From NCBI GenBank assembly GCA_013398015.1, contig VZRR01010270.1, forward strand, positions 248,001-312,000: a DNA stretch of 64,000 bases. The letters run 5' to 3'. A program made the translations under genes and the position numbers. The notes under the pieces are model-generated. The model did no database searches. It saw nothing but the letters and a program-made list of their open reading frames with translations, and was not told where the DNA came from. Shown here piece after piece: positions 50,601-60,686 of this stretch. The DNA is from Oreocharis arfaki (taxonomy: Eukaryota; Chordata; Aves; Passeriformes; Paramythiidae). Numbering within the stretch: position 1 is the stretch's first letter; each line of letters begins with the position of its first letter.

Positions 50601-53600
50601 GATTTGCAATTTTTGGCCTGGCTTTGTATTTGAGCACACTTTTTGCTTGGGGTTGGAAATCAGGGGTCCGAGACACTGGAAGAGTGAGGCTGCACCACTG
50701 TCCTGCAGGCATGGTGAGGATGCCTGGGGGGATATGAGAGCAGCATGGTGAACACTGCATGCAGGGAGGGTAATTAGCCGGTCTCTCTGACTCCATCCCT
50801 GGCAGGGCTTCTTTATTGAGCCAGCTAGCCGAGCTGCTTGCAGACCATGTTTAAGCAGTGCTTCTCAGCCCCCTGAGATTCAGTGGTGGCTGCAGGCATC
50901 ACTCTCACAGAGCGTGCCTACATGTGTAAATAACCCATCAGTTCCTGTCCAGCCCACGGCATTTTGATGAACAACATTGTCTGTGAGGGAGTAGGTGATC
51001 CATGATGAATCTGACGTAGGCTGTGACTATAATTATTTTTCTGTGATTCTGTTTCTCTCCAGTGCTTATTTTAAGCTACTCTGGCATCAAAGAAGATGTG
51101 AGGTTTTACTGCCTCTTAGGTACCCTCTAATATCCTCCTGACCTGTGCTGCCCTTTAGAGAAAAGCCCTAAGTTGATAAATCCACAGCTATTTGGACCAG
51201 GAGATTAACAGAGAAGTGAGACCTCATTCACCCTTTTGGAGTCAATGTGTATCCACCTGAGGACAGCAACCCTAATGTTTGTGCAAGAGGCTTTGCTCTC
51301 AACCACAACAGGCTCAGCACTGTTTCTTCTTCTGAAGGTCCAAATCCACTGCAAATTCAATGGTAAAAGAAAGCCCTTAGTTCTTATCTATTTGATACAC
51401 GTGCTTCTGGTACTATACACCCCTAATCACTTATGCAAATGTTATTTTCACGTACGGAGACAGAGGGTACTTACTGTGGACACTGGGAAAGCCAGGACAC
51501 TGAAAAGAAGGTCTCTGCTGGAAATTACGCACTTAGCACATCGCAGTTTCTTAATTAGTCTCAACACATCAGCCAGGAAGGACACCCCATAGAAGACAGC
51601 CTGCAAAACCTAAAGTAATTACACCTAATGAGGGAAACTCATCCAGCTTTCATTAGCATGCTTCTCAATGAAATCTGTTTTTGCTCTTCAGGGAGCTGTT
51701 TTGTTCGTGAGCTGCAAGCCTGTATGAGGGAAATAGCTGTTGGCTAAATCTCTTTTACTAACCCAAACTGATTAAATAAAGTTGGTGGGGAGACAACTTT
51801 AACAGTATCTCAGTTAATAGACTAAACAGAGATGTGTTGTGTGATTCAGGTGGGTGACATGAAGGAACATGTTGAAAGCCAGCTCCTGTGTTAATGGTTG
51901 ACCACTGGATGTATCCGAGCAGGAGAGATCAAATAATGCCAGGACATGTTTCCTGTAAAGCAATTGCTAGATAGCTTTTCCCACTATTTAGCCAACACAG
52001 GTTCTTCTTTCTAGGGACTCACAGTGCAGCTGATTTCAGTGTCAAGTAGCTCAAAATGATCTAAGGCGAGAATTAGGTGCAGAAGTTACAAAACCAGAAC
52101 GTCTTTTGCTGAACTCAAAGGGATTCAGGAAAGAATTTCAAGTGCTTAGAAGCAAAGATCCAGACTTCACCAACTAAAACTGAAGTTATTATTGACGTTT
52201 AAATGAAAATATTTATAACTAATGAATTTTAGGGTTGAGAGGTTGTGTTTTGGTTTGAGGTTTTTTCTTTCTTTCTTTCTTTAAAGCATTTACAGGTAGG
52301 GAGGGTGGGATTTTTGCAGGAGGGCTCTAGGAGGATTTGGTAAAGAATTAGGTAAGTGCAAAGTGAGAAAACAGAATTTTCTAAATTAGTGTCATATTGT
52401 CAAATTGTCATATTATTATTGTTTAAACCAATATCGCTTCTCTGATTTCTCCATTTTGTCTCCTAACACTACGCAGCAGATCACGATGAACCAGATTTGT
52501 CAGACACACAAAGGCAGAATAGAACCTTGCAGAAAAATACTTCTCCCGCTGTCTTGCATTTAGCACCAAGTCAGTTCAGTTCACTTAACTCACGGGGTCA
52601 CCTCTTCTTTTTAAGGCTAGGCTGTCTCAGACTGATGCAATATGGGAAATGCAGCCTACGGCAGACACTGGATCAGCTAGTGGTGCTTAAATGGAAAGAG
52701 GGCTACAGCTTGCAAGATGAGATCTCTTTTGCCATGATCTTACTCTGAATCAGATATTTATTTAGAGCAAAGTCTCTGATGTTGTGGCTGGTTACTTCAT
52801 CAGTTTCTGAAGAAGCTGAAAAGGGTGGTGCTTGGGAGGGGACAGGATTAGTGCAGTGTTTTTCCATCAGAAATTCCTTTATTATCAAAATATATGAGAG
52901 GAGGAGGGGACTATGATTTCACCATGTCTGCTGTCAAACAAGGGTTTCTGCAAGCTTTAGTTTGCAGAGACTGAGTCTTCCTGGGCAACAAAACGACCAC
53001 AATTTGCAGTTATCTGCAACCATCCCCAAACATTTTGTTTCTTCCCAGCCCAGGGAAAAGATACACTCTTCCTTCCCTATCCTTTCCATAGTCCAGAGAG
53101 CCACCACAAGTAGGTACAACTGTTGGATTGTCCCCCTCCTTGTGCAGACCCACACCCATGGAGGTAGGGAGGTGCTGACACAGGCTGGGTTACTGGCCCA
53201 GGGTCACCCAGGACCAGGTACCAGAGGTCGTGCACCACCCAGTTCAGCTGCAAAGCCCCATGTTTCCTATCAAGGCTTAGGGGGAACAGACATATTTTTA
53301 CACAAAAAAAAAACCCCAAGCAGCTTCATCAGAACCCACATATGTTTTTGTTCAATTCTGAGGCACCAAAGCAGCTCTCTTAAATGTGATTTTCCTCTCC
53401 CCATTATCACAATTAGCAGGCACTCTTTCAGTCAGTAGGGATTCAACCCTCCAAGTCATGGGTCTGGTTCAGTAAAGTCCATGCTGGGGTGCAGTGTACT
53501 TAGACACAAGCACGTGTTCAGCCCAAATGTCTGTCCCAACCCTCAGCCTCACCAGGACACCGATAGCAAGTCCTCAAAGAGCTAAGAAAAGCCTGGTAAT

Positions 53601-56600
53601 AAACAGAAGCTCTTGTTACACCCTGTAGAGTCAGCAGTAACTTTCTGTAAAAGGCATGAAAAATGCACATGAGGGTGGTGACAGTCCAGTGACACATGGT
53701 GACTAATTGCCAATAAAGCAATTAGGGAGAGGCCTGGTTCCCAGAGGATGGGGCTATTATTATCTTGTTCATGGTCAGCCTTACATTAATCATGGGACAG
53801 GGATAGGCTGCTTCTTTCCCTGCTTCCAAATTAACTAAAACAAACATTACTGAAAAGAAACAGTCCCAAAACAGCCACATTCTCAGCCTGGTAAATATTC
53901 TGTTATACACAGGGGAGGAAAATGTTATCTTCTGTATGGAAAATGCTTATCTGAAAGTGTAACCTGACCCATTTCTCTGGCTAAACATGGAGAAGAACAA
54001 CTCCTGAAGAAGTTTGAACTCAGCCTCAGGAGCTTGGATTTGTGCTGCTGTAGCTCTACCCTTGTTCATCACCATAATTTCAAAGGTGTTTCAGACACTT
54101 TAATGATCACCCTGTATTTCCAAGAGCAATGGAAGGTTTTACAAATAATTTTCAAACCAGAAAACTGAACTTAGCTAGGATCATCCCTAGTACTGCTCAG
54201 TCTGGCATTGTGCACCCCCAGTAGATTAAAATCCAGGCTCCAAACCCATTTGGGTTATTGTTGTAAGAAAGGTGCATCCAAATCTTGTAGCCCTCCTCTA
54301 AATGAAAAAATGTTGACATTTAAAAAAAAATACATGAAAACATCAAATTATTACAGATGTCCTGTGAATTTCCCAAGCAGCAGTGCTGGCACTCACAAAT
54401 CCATTGCAGGCACTCATGGAATATAAATCCACTGGCTGTAAATAGAAAGGATTCCCTAAAGTGTTCCCACACGAACAGAAGGAAGACTGGAAGCATTCAG
54501 AAAGCTGATGATTAACCCGAAGAGGAGAATATGGAAATGATTATCCCTGTTGGAGAGAGGCTGCTTTCCCCTCTAGACCCTGCAGAGTTCCATGGTGCTG
54601 GGTGCTGTAGAAACATTTAATTTGGCCAGATCAATTTTCCAAACTGAGACTCATAGTGACAAAGACAAACCTCAGTTTTTATCTGGTGCAGTGATCAAGA
54701 GGGTGTTTCTGTTTAACTAACCTGACATGATTTACTTCTGTGTATAAGATCTTGCCGTATGTGTATATTGAAATCTCCAACTAGTACAAATAAATCGGGC
54801 TCCAAGCTCTGCCCTTAAGGGAGGGATAAATCCAATATTCTGAGCAAGTTATTAGACATAAAAGTCAACATTTAGTGTAGACACACATCCATTCACAGGA
54901 TAGTGTCCTGGAAAATATCTTTACTAAATACTGGGCCTATTCTGAAAGAAATACAAAGCAGCTTTCACAACAATTGAAAAGTATTTCCATTATGAAAGAC
55001 AAAAGCATAAGGAATAAATTGGGATGGGAATACAATTAATAGTTTTTAAAGGTGCAGTGTGCTCATTATGCAGTGATTTACAGCAGTGAGCAGATTTTTA
55101 TGAGCTCGGATATTTCAGGCAATGAATGATTCCACTTGCACTGTTTTGTGTCACAGATGAATGAAATGAGTACAAAACTGTTTTTATCTGCCATTTCTGC
55201 TTCTTCAATAATCGGTCAATGAACCTCTTTGATACAAAGCCCACTTATCCTTTTTTTTCCCCTATAAAAATATTTCCTTTCTGAATCTTGATTGCTGTTA
55301 TCATTAAGAAGACAAATCTGAAGAAATGTCAGAGCTGTAGCTCTCTTGGGAGATCCACATGACTATCAAGGAATTGAATGATGTGCTAAAAGAAGGTCAT
55401 ATCTAGAAGGAATTCTTCCAGAATCTCTCCAGCAAAACTAGGAGACAAGCAGCATTTCCATCCCCCCAAAAATGTCATTTTCCCCATTATTTCCACTTCA
55501 GATCACAGTAAGGTGGCCAGAGCAGCTTTCCACAGAGAGAAATTTTTAAATGCAATTCCAAAGAGATAAGAGAAATTTTGGAGGGAAAATTTCCAAGTGA
55601 TTTGGACAGCCAGTGCCAGAAGCCAGGCAATCCCAGTCTGGCAGGACACAGGCAGAAGGGCTGGACAAAGGCTGTCTCTGTGTTCCTGGCTCTGGGGAAG
55701 CCTGCAAGGCGCCGCCCAGGCCTGCCCAGCACAGCAGATCTACTGAACCAGAACAGCCCAGTGAGAAGCTTTTGCCTGCTCTTCTTCTCCATGACCATAC
55801 CTCCCAACATCCTGAGGTGTTTTCTGGGACTACATCCAGAGTGACAGAAATTCAATGTGCTTGATGTGCACCCAGTGGACATGTGTGGTTGACAGGCGCC
55901 CCTTGTTCCTCGATGTCTCTTAGCAACAGCAGGGAGTGGCTTGAGGCCAAACCATGGGACAAGTCTTTTAGGTCCTGTGGAGCCCCACAGAGAGCACCAC
56001 AGCATGTGGGACTTCTTGTCTTCCCACCCTCTTCCTCTCTTATAGAGCACCTCAAGAACCTTTTGCCACCTTTTTTGCCTTGGCTTTACCAAAAAAGGGC
56101 ACTCAGTTCAGCAGGAGAAGGGGAGTGACAGCATTTCTTTCCCTAATCCCCTTTCATTTTTTAGCAATCCTTTCTTGAAAGAAATAAATCTCTGAAGAAG
56201 AAGGACTACCATGAAGGAGTAATTTTGCACACCCTGTCCCATTGCCACATTTTCTGCGTGAGAGATCGGCGATATCTTCAGCCCAAACCATTTCCCTGTT
56301 GGCTGGCAGCTCCATTTTAGCATTGGGATCAGATCAATGAGTGGTTAAAAGCTGTGAGACAAAGGACTGAGGAAGTGGAGCAAGAGCCTTCACTCATGGA
56401 GGTTTAATAAGACCTGAGCTGTTCAGCAGATCTATAAATGAGCTGGCAAAAGGAGCAAATACTGAGGTGGTACACTTTTGTGAATCTGATGGGGTTTTTT
56501 TTCCCTGTCAAAGAGAAACCTGACTGCAAAATTGCCAAAGAATCTCAGGATACTGAGTGCCTGAGAGATCAAATACTAGGCAATAATCAGTGTTGATAAG

Positions 56601-59007
56601 TACATTGTAAAGCATTTCAGAAAAAAATAAAGAAGCAGCTTCAACTATCTATTTTTCAACAGTGGGTTCTACTTTAGCTATCACCATCCAGCAGAGAAAT
56701 GTTGGACTCAGTGTGGATAGCTCTCTCAACTTGCTGTCTCCTTGCCTACCAGTGATCAAAAAAGATAAACGGAGAGTTAAGAGTTGTGAAGAATTAAACA
56801 ACAAACAAGGAAACATCTTTAGGCCACTGTATAAATCCATATGCGCTCATAACTCAATCACTGCAGCCTGCTTCATCTACTCCCTCCTGAAACTTGAAAA
56901 ATTGCTGCAAAGGGCGGCATAGATGCTTTAATGAAAGAAGCAACCCTTTGTGAAGAGAAATCAAAAAGGCTTGGACATCCAGCTTGCAGAAAAGAGTAAC
57001 TGAGATGATAATCTAATGCCACTCTAATGAGTGGCCAAGAAAACGTGAACAGGGATGGATGATTAGATTACAACACAGAAATAATGAGGCATCCAGTTCA
57101 GTTGTCAAGGAAGCAGGTTTACACCAACAAAATGAACTGCTCTTTCAGGCAAGGCACATTTGCCTCATGGCATGCAAGATAGGGAAAGTACCAGAAGTAT
57201 GAACAGGCATGTTTTTCCTTTAGAGAGATGAAAGGAAGGCTTTGAATGGGTATTAGCTACCTTAGCCTGGATTTATTTTTTGGCTGGGTTAGTCAGTATG
57301 CTAGTGGGACAGTAGAGCCATGGAAACTTCATTTCATGCTTGTTCATGTTCTTGCCTTGTGCAGCCTTTCCCTGAGCATCCACTGCTGGTCACTAAGGGA
57401 AGCTGGATGACCATTTCAGGGAGTACTTCTTCATCCCAAAAAAACTGGGAGATTGGTTACTTGCTTTGTCCTTTTGATCTCACGCTTCAGTGCACTATGA
57501 TGGTGCCAGGGGATGGGGGTGGAGATGCTGTTTTGCCTGAAAGTAAGGGTGGTATTTTGGTGGGGTCAGCCATCCCTCAAAATGGCTATACTGATAAACA
57601 GACAACATTGCAATTAGCAGTACGAATGCCACCCCAACTGCAGTGATACATGTGTGTATCCTCATCCATCCACAGCTGGCTTGGGCGCTGAGGAGAGCGC
57701 TGGGGCTCTCGGAATCCTCGGGTTGTTGTGGCCACTTTACTTACCATTCACTGCTTCTTGGTTGCAAATGTTTCACAGAGTCACAGAATGGCTGAGAATG
57801 GAAGAGAACCAAATTCTCCACCTCCCTGGGGGTCTCCAAAAGCCCCACGTGGAGCTGGGGAGCCTTTAAGCTTCCACTGAACTCCAGCATAAGGTGTCTC
57901 CTTCTGAAGGGTAAAAGTAGAGACAAACATGCCCTGGGCCAGACCTCCCACTGGTATTCAACTTTAATGGCCACACAGAATGGATGAAAGGCTATGTAGG
58001 TCCCTGCAGTCATCCTTCAAATTAGCGAGTGTGCCTGAAATTTCTCCCTTGTAGGGAAAAGGGAAAATTTCCCTTTCTCCACAAGCCTGTTCTTTCCACC
58101 CCACCACCACTACTTTCCCGAGCTGCTGATGAATGCCTTGGACTCTGAACAAGCTTTCTACCCTGGGTATCTCATGTGCTTTCACTTTGATTTCTATCCT
58201 GTGAAATGTTAGCACATTAGAAGAACCAGAACACATTACAGTCTCTTTTTTTCTGTGTGCTTTTAGGTAATGTACAACCAGTTGATAGCACTGCTAAAAC
58301 TCATGTAATAATGTCATAAGCACCTCTCTCCACAGGCTGGAATTTCTTTCCCTCGTGTTCTCAACTGATTGTCAAACGAAGCAGATACTCTGAATGGCTA
58401 AATTAGTACTGTGCTCTGCTTTGTTTTGCACTTCCTATAATTTAGAGGACATAAAAGCCTACTAAAAAAATCGAAGTAAAACTCAAAGCAGCATTGAAAT
58501 GTATTGAATTAAAGGTTAGAAAACAGGCACCAAACTTGTATGTGTCCTGGCTGAACAAACCCCCACTTTTCTGTCCTTCTCCTCACTGACAATGTCTCTT
58601 TTGCAAGGAGGCAGCTAGCTTCAAAGTACCTTCTGAAAACCAAGCATCTCACCAGTCAGTATTCTTTCTGCATGAAACCTGTGAATACATTTCACAGCAC
58701 AAGCACAGATCCCTCCTTAGTTTCCTTTGGGGTATAAACCACCAAAGGAAGCAGTTTAACAGCAGCAAATACACCAGCTGCATATGTCTTGAGGCGCAGA
58801 TGGCAGACAAACAAATAGACATATTGGTATCACTGTACAACACAATTTGCTTACCAGATTGAGGACTGTCAAATATTTCCACTGCCCACCGTAAAGGAAC
58901 AGCTCAGATGGCGGCTCTTCTGTTTTTACGTGTGTGATGGAATAGGCAACGAAAAAATACCAGACAAAAGCAAGGCAGTGGTACGTGGCAAGAGTAGAGA
59001 TTTCCAT
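35505..59007 (-). CDS. ADTRP: ADTRP (androgen-dependent TFPI-regulating protein), spliced, 5 coding exons found
   Basis: Multi-pass membrane protein of the AIG1/ADTRP (FAR-17a/AIG1-like) family. In mammals it hydrolyses fatty acid esters of hydroxy fatty acids (FAHFAs) and affects TFPI in endothelium. Five exons join in frame: 51 + 45 + 34 + 38 codons, one split Trp codon, then 51 residues ending in IWG, 220 in all. Human ADTRP (230 aa) agrees in length up to its last ~10 residues. Thr47 (in WKYLT) and His131 (first residue of exon 4) match the reported catalytic pair of ADTRP; the spacing of 84 residues separates it from its paralogue AIG1 (Thr43/His134). About six hydrophobic segments lie near residues 6-26, 45-66, 84-108, 131-146, 155-175 and 188-212. 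Introns 1-4 are 7245, 1444, 10406 and 3712 bp. The extreme C-terminus is unresolved. Confidence 0.95.
37127..37142 (+). repeat. poly(A) run
   Basis: About 15 uninterrupted A bases inside ADTRP intron 4. No retroposed sequence was recognised upstream of it. Confidence 0.85.
37259..37300 (+). repeat. ~20-bp imperfect tandem duplication
   Basis: attgtgcctcaaacagaga is followed directly by attgtgcctctaaaacagaga: two copies differing by a two-base indel, then a short CT run. Confidence 0.8.
39407..39522 (-). CDS. ADTRP: ADTRP exon 4 (residues 131-168 plus split Trp169)
   Basis: 116 bp, acceptor tcctcag|CAC with a pyrimidine-rich tract, donor TTG|gtaaga. The first codon is CAC, giving His131, the residue reported as catalytic together with Thr47; it sits directly at the splice junction. 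The exon reads HTAVFPFALLEI, a basic loop (HRYPAKKKG) and the start of the next membrane segment (LILLGFVAFLYIS). It ends after two bases of a Trp codon (TG|G), phase 2. Human ADTRP has Arg at residue 169. Exon and frame are set by the family match and by clean joining to exon 5. Confidence 0.94.
40145..40178 (+). repeat. (CT)n followed by poly(T)
   Basis: Polypyrimidine run in ADTRP intron 3, with CT units followed by about 20 T. Confidence 0.9.
47466..47555 (-). repeat. possible ancient MIR/CORE-SINE fragment
   Basis: Reads tcattatccc, then agtggaaactgaggcccag, then ggttaaactcag. These resemble the reverse complement of the MIR core (attatcccc, gaggaaactgaggca, gaggttaag). The match is short and diverged. 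Confidence 0.35.
49929..50030 (-). CDS. ADTRP: ADTRP exon 3 (residues 97-130)
   Basis: 102 bp, phase 0 at both ends, with acceptor ttccag|TTT and donor ATG|gtgagt. It encodes FVSISFWVLYTYNRELVYPK followed by a segment ending in PLWLNHAM. The YNR(E/D)LVYPK and WLNH motifs are hallmarks of the AIG1/ADTRP family; human ADTRP and AIG1 carry near-identical strings here. The exon completes the third membrane segment and the loop before the fourth. It ends immediately before the catalytic His131 codon. Confidence 0.95.
50031..51474 (-). other. ADTRP intron 2
   Basis: 1.4 kb intron between donor gtaagt and acceptor ttccag. The notable content is an opposite-strand pyrimidine tract and AG at 50300-50330, resembling a plus-strand splice acceptor. 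Nothing else was recognised. Confidence 0.7.
51475..51609 (-). CDS. ADTRP: ADTRP exon 2 (residues 52-96)
   Basis: 135 bp, phase 0 at both ends, acceptor tttag|GTT and consensus donor ACA|gtaagt. It begins VLQAVFYGVSFLADV, the rest of the second membrane segment, and continues through a basic loop (residues 68-82) to RDLLFSVLAFPVST, the start of the third segment. A second AG nine bases into the exon (gttttgcag) could act as an alternative acceptor and would remove VLQ; the family alignment favours the upstream one. The basic loop has a CAKC pair (Cys75, Cys78) that I do not recall from the human protein. This exon is too short and lacks a Met start, so a simple ORF scan misses it. Confidence 0.92.
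52264..52283 (+). repeat. (CTTT)n simple repeat
   Basis: About five CTTT units in ADTRP intron 1. Confidence 0.85.
53181..53225 (-). repeat. possible MIR-like fragment
   Basis: ggttactggcccagggtcac resembles the MIR core string acttgcccaaggtcacacag in the same reversed orientation. It is very short and could be chance. Confidence 0.2.
57772..57830 (-). repeat. CR1 3'-end fragment
   Basis: tcacagagtcacagaatggctgag followed by aatggaagagaacc resembles the reversed 3' terminus of avian CR1 (tcacagaatcacagaatggttgaggttggaagggacc). It fades quickly into unrelated sequence. It lies within ADTRP intron 1. Confidence 0.6.
58855..59007 (-). CDS. ADTRP: ADTRP exon 1 (residues 1-51)
   Basis: Encodes the N-terminus, MEISTLATYHCLAF onward, to YLTVLNL. 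The start is fixed by an in-frame TAA two codons upstream (ggc taa agc ATG) and has a strong Kozak context (A at -3, G at +4). It holds the first membrane segment (about residues 6-26), a short acidic loop (TEEPPSE), and the WKYLT motif with Thr47, the reported nucleophile of the family. The exon ends after a complete Leu codon (CTG) at the donor gtaagc, phase 0. The 5' untranslated part and any upstream non-coding exon cannot be delimited from sequence alone. Confidence 0.93.
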
Positions 59008-59260
59008 GCTTTAGCCAAGAGCAACTGACAACTGGTCCGAAAGCAGCTTTTCTCTTAAGGTGCTCAGTGCATGGGATAAGGCAAGGCAGGAGGGTTTACT
59101 TCGGAGCAGTCTCGGGACACGATGCCACTTTGCTCTTGTCAAAAGGAAAAATCACAAGGCTGTGAACTTTGCTTCTATTTGTTTCTCTTTTTCACTGTAC
59201 AGATAGGCTGGGGGGGTGAGGGGGATGAGAAGAATAGGCTTACTCCCTGGATTTAAATGC
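59008..59260 (-). promoter_or_regulatory. 5' flank of ADTRP exon 1 (presumed 5' UTR/promoter)
   Basis: Sequence directly upstream of the ADTRP start codon. It is not CpG-rich, so any promoter here is a non-island one. No convincing TATA box was found. The minus strand carries CAAAGTTCA at 59171-59163, similar to the HNF4 half-motif CAAAGTCCA. The transcription start cannot be located from sequence alone. Confidence 0.3.
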
Positions 59261-60614
59261 CTTGCTCAAGATTAACAAAGATTAGTTGCAGAGTTACATA
59301 AGTTTTGGGTTGGGTTATTTTTTTGCAAAAGTGGGGGGAGTTTTGCTGCAGATTTTGTGTAACAGGCTGTCATGTGTCGGGTAGAGAGTGAAAACAAGTG
59401 GCGTTTTCTCACTTGTGGCTGTGTGTGCAGCCATGTCTCCAGCTCAGCTTGGGAAGCCTCTGTGACTGTTTTTGCCTTGTGCCAAAGAAAGAAGTGGGAA
59501 ATGTAATGGTGCGTGAAAGAAAAACCTAGTTAATTTGTTGGTAGGCTGTGGAGGTGTCAAGGAAGCTGACAGGATTCATAGGCAAAGGTCCTTGGGGTTG
59601 AAAATTTCTGTGGCTGTTAACATTTTTTTGTGGGAAAGGGCTCTGCCACCTTTATGCCGCTCCCCGCAGCTGGGATTCATCACTGCCGTGCATGGCAGGT
59701 TGGACAAACCCTGAGTCACTCTGAAGATCTGGCAGGGATGGAGACACAGGGCAAAGGCTTTGGGTGACACACAGGAAGTGCTGAGCAGCGTTATCTTGCC
59801 TCTCTGCTTCTTTATTTGCTGCCATTCACCTTCAGACAGCCCCTCTTCCCTGGCACAACATCATCATATAATCAGGGCTGAGAAGAAGAGAACAACCAAT
59901 ACAAAATGACCCTAAAATGAAGCAAACAAAAAAAATTCCATGAAAATGGTTGTTTTTCCTTCTCCTGCCTTACCAAGCAGCCATAATTAGCACTGGAAAA
60001 CACACACAGCATTTCCTAGAGTCTCCATAATTGCTGCGCTCTCAGCAGTAATTGCCACTTAAATATTTCACAGGGGCCTTGACGGGGAGCAGTTATCATG
60101 CCCCAGCCCACAGCTGGACCTTCCCCATGCAGGATGGGGAGGCGGGATGCTCTTCCCACCCCTGCAGAGGTTGCCCCATGAGCAGGGCTCAGCTTTGGCT
60201 GAGCAGGGCTTGGCTTTGGCCAAGCACACTGCATTAAGAGATCTCTTTTCTCCCCCCTGTCTTCTAACTGGCCTACAGGCAGCATTGAGCAATCTGCTGT
60301 GTTTTGGTTTGGTTTGTTTTTATCTGGCTTTTTTTTTCCCCTCCTACTGGATGCAAGGCTCCATGTGGGATAATTTCCTATGAACTCAGACAGCAATGTG
60401 CATGCATGTTGGGAAACAGACCTCGTGCTAAGGCACTTCAGTATTCTCTTGTGTTTCATTGACTTCCCCCCTAATTCAGATTGCCCACATCCAGATCCCC
60501 CAGGCATTCCAGCCACCACAATCCCAGTGAATTATTGCTGCCTCACTTAAGAAAAATAAAGATGTAGAGCCTTCTGTGGTTGTTTGAGGTTAGAAGAGAA
60601 AACCCTCTGCCAGG
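59261..60614. other. ADTRP upstream flank, no gene seen
   Basis: Contains a G-rich run at 59209-59226 and a GC-richer stretch with a 167-codon minus-strand ORF (60016-60519) without known motifs. No exon was recognised. Confidence 0.5.
60180..60221 (+). repeat. 21-bp imperfect tandem duplication
   Basis: gagcagggctcagctttggc plus one base is followed by a copy with about three differences (gagcagggcttggctttggc). Confidence 0.85.
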
Positions 60615-60640
60615 AAAAAAAAAAAGAAAAAAAAAAAAAA
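60615..60640 (+). repeat. A-rich low-complexity run
   Basis: Two A runs separated by one G, about 45 bases before the 3' end of a CR1 copy. CR1 elements do not normally carry poly(A), so this is probably independent of the element. Confidence 0.85.
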
Positions 60641-60686
60641 GATGCGATTATGCTTTTTGTACTCTGACAATGTCACCAGTCTTTTC

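Larger units (their letters stand above)
51610..58854 (-). other. ADTRP intron 1
   Basis: 7.2 kb intron bounded by donor gtaagc and acceptor ctttag. It contains a (CTTT)n run near 52264-52283, a possible MIR-like fragment near 53185, a GC-richer unassigned stretch with a 201-codon minus-strand ORF at 55487-56092, and a CR1-like 3' fragment at 57772-57830. No additional conserved exon was recognised. Confidence 0.7.

Noticed and set aside
52962..53438. 158-codon plus-strand ORF inside ADTRP intron 1
   Set aside because: Overlaps a minus-strand ORF, has low-complexity parts and a possible MIR-like piece, and matches no known family.
60016..60519. 167-codon minus-strand ORF upstream of ADTRP
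   Set aside because: Contains a local tandem duplication and a poly(T)-derived Lys stretch; no known motif.
60615..60640. A-rich run as the poly(A) tail of a retroposed gene
   Set aside because: The sequence before it shows no processed transcript or target-site duplication, and the nearby CR1 does not use poly(A).
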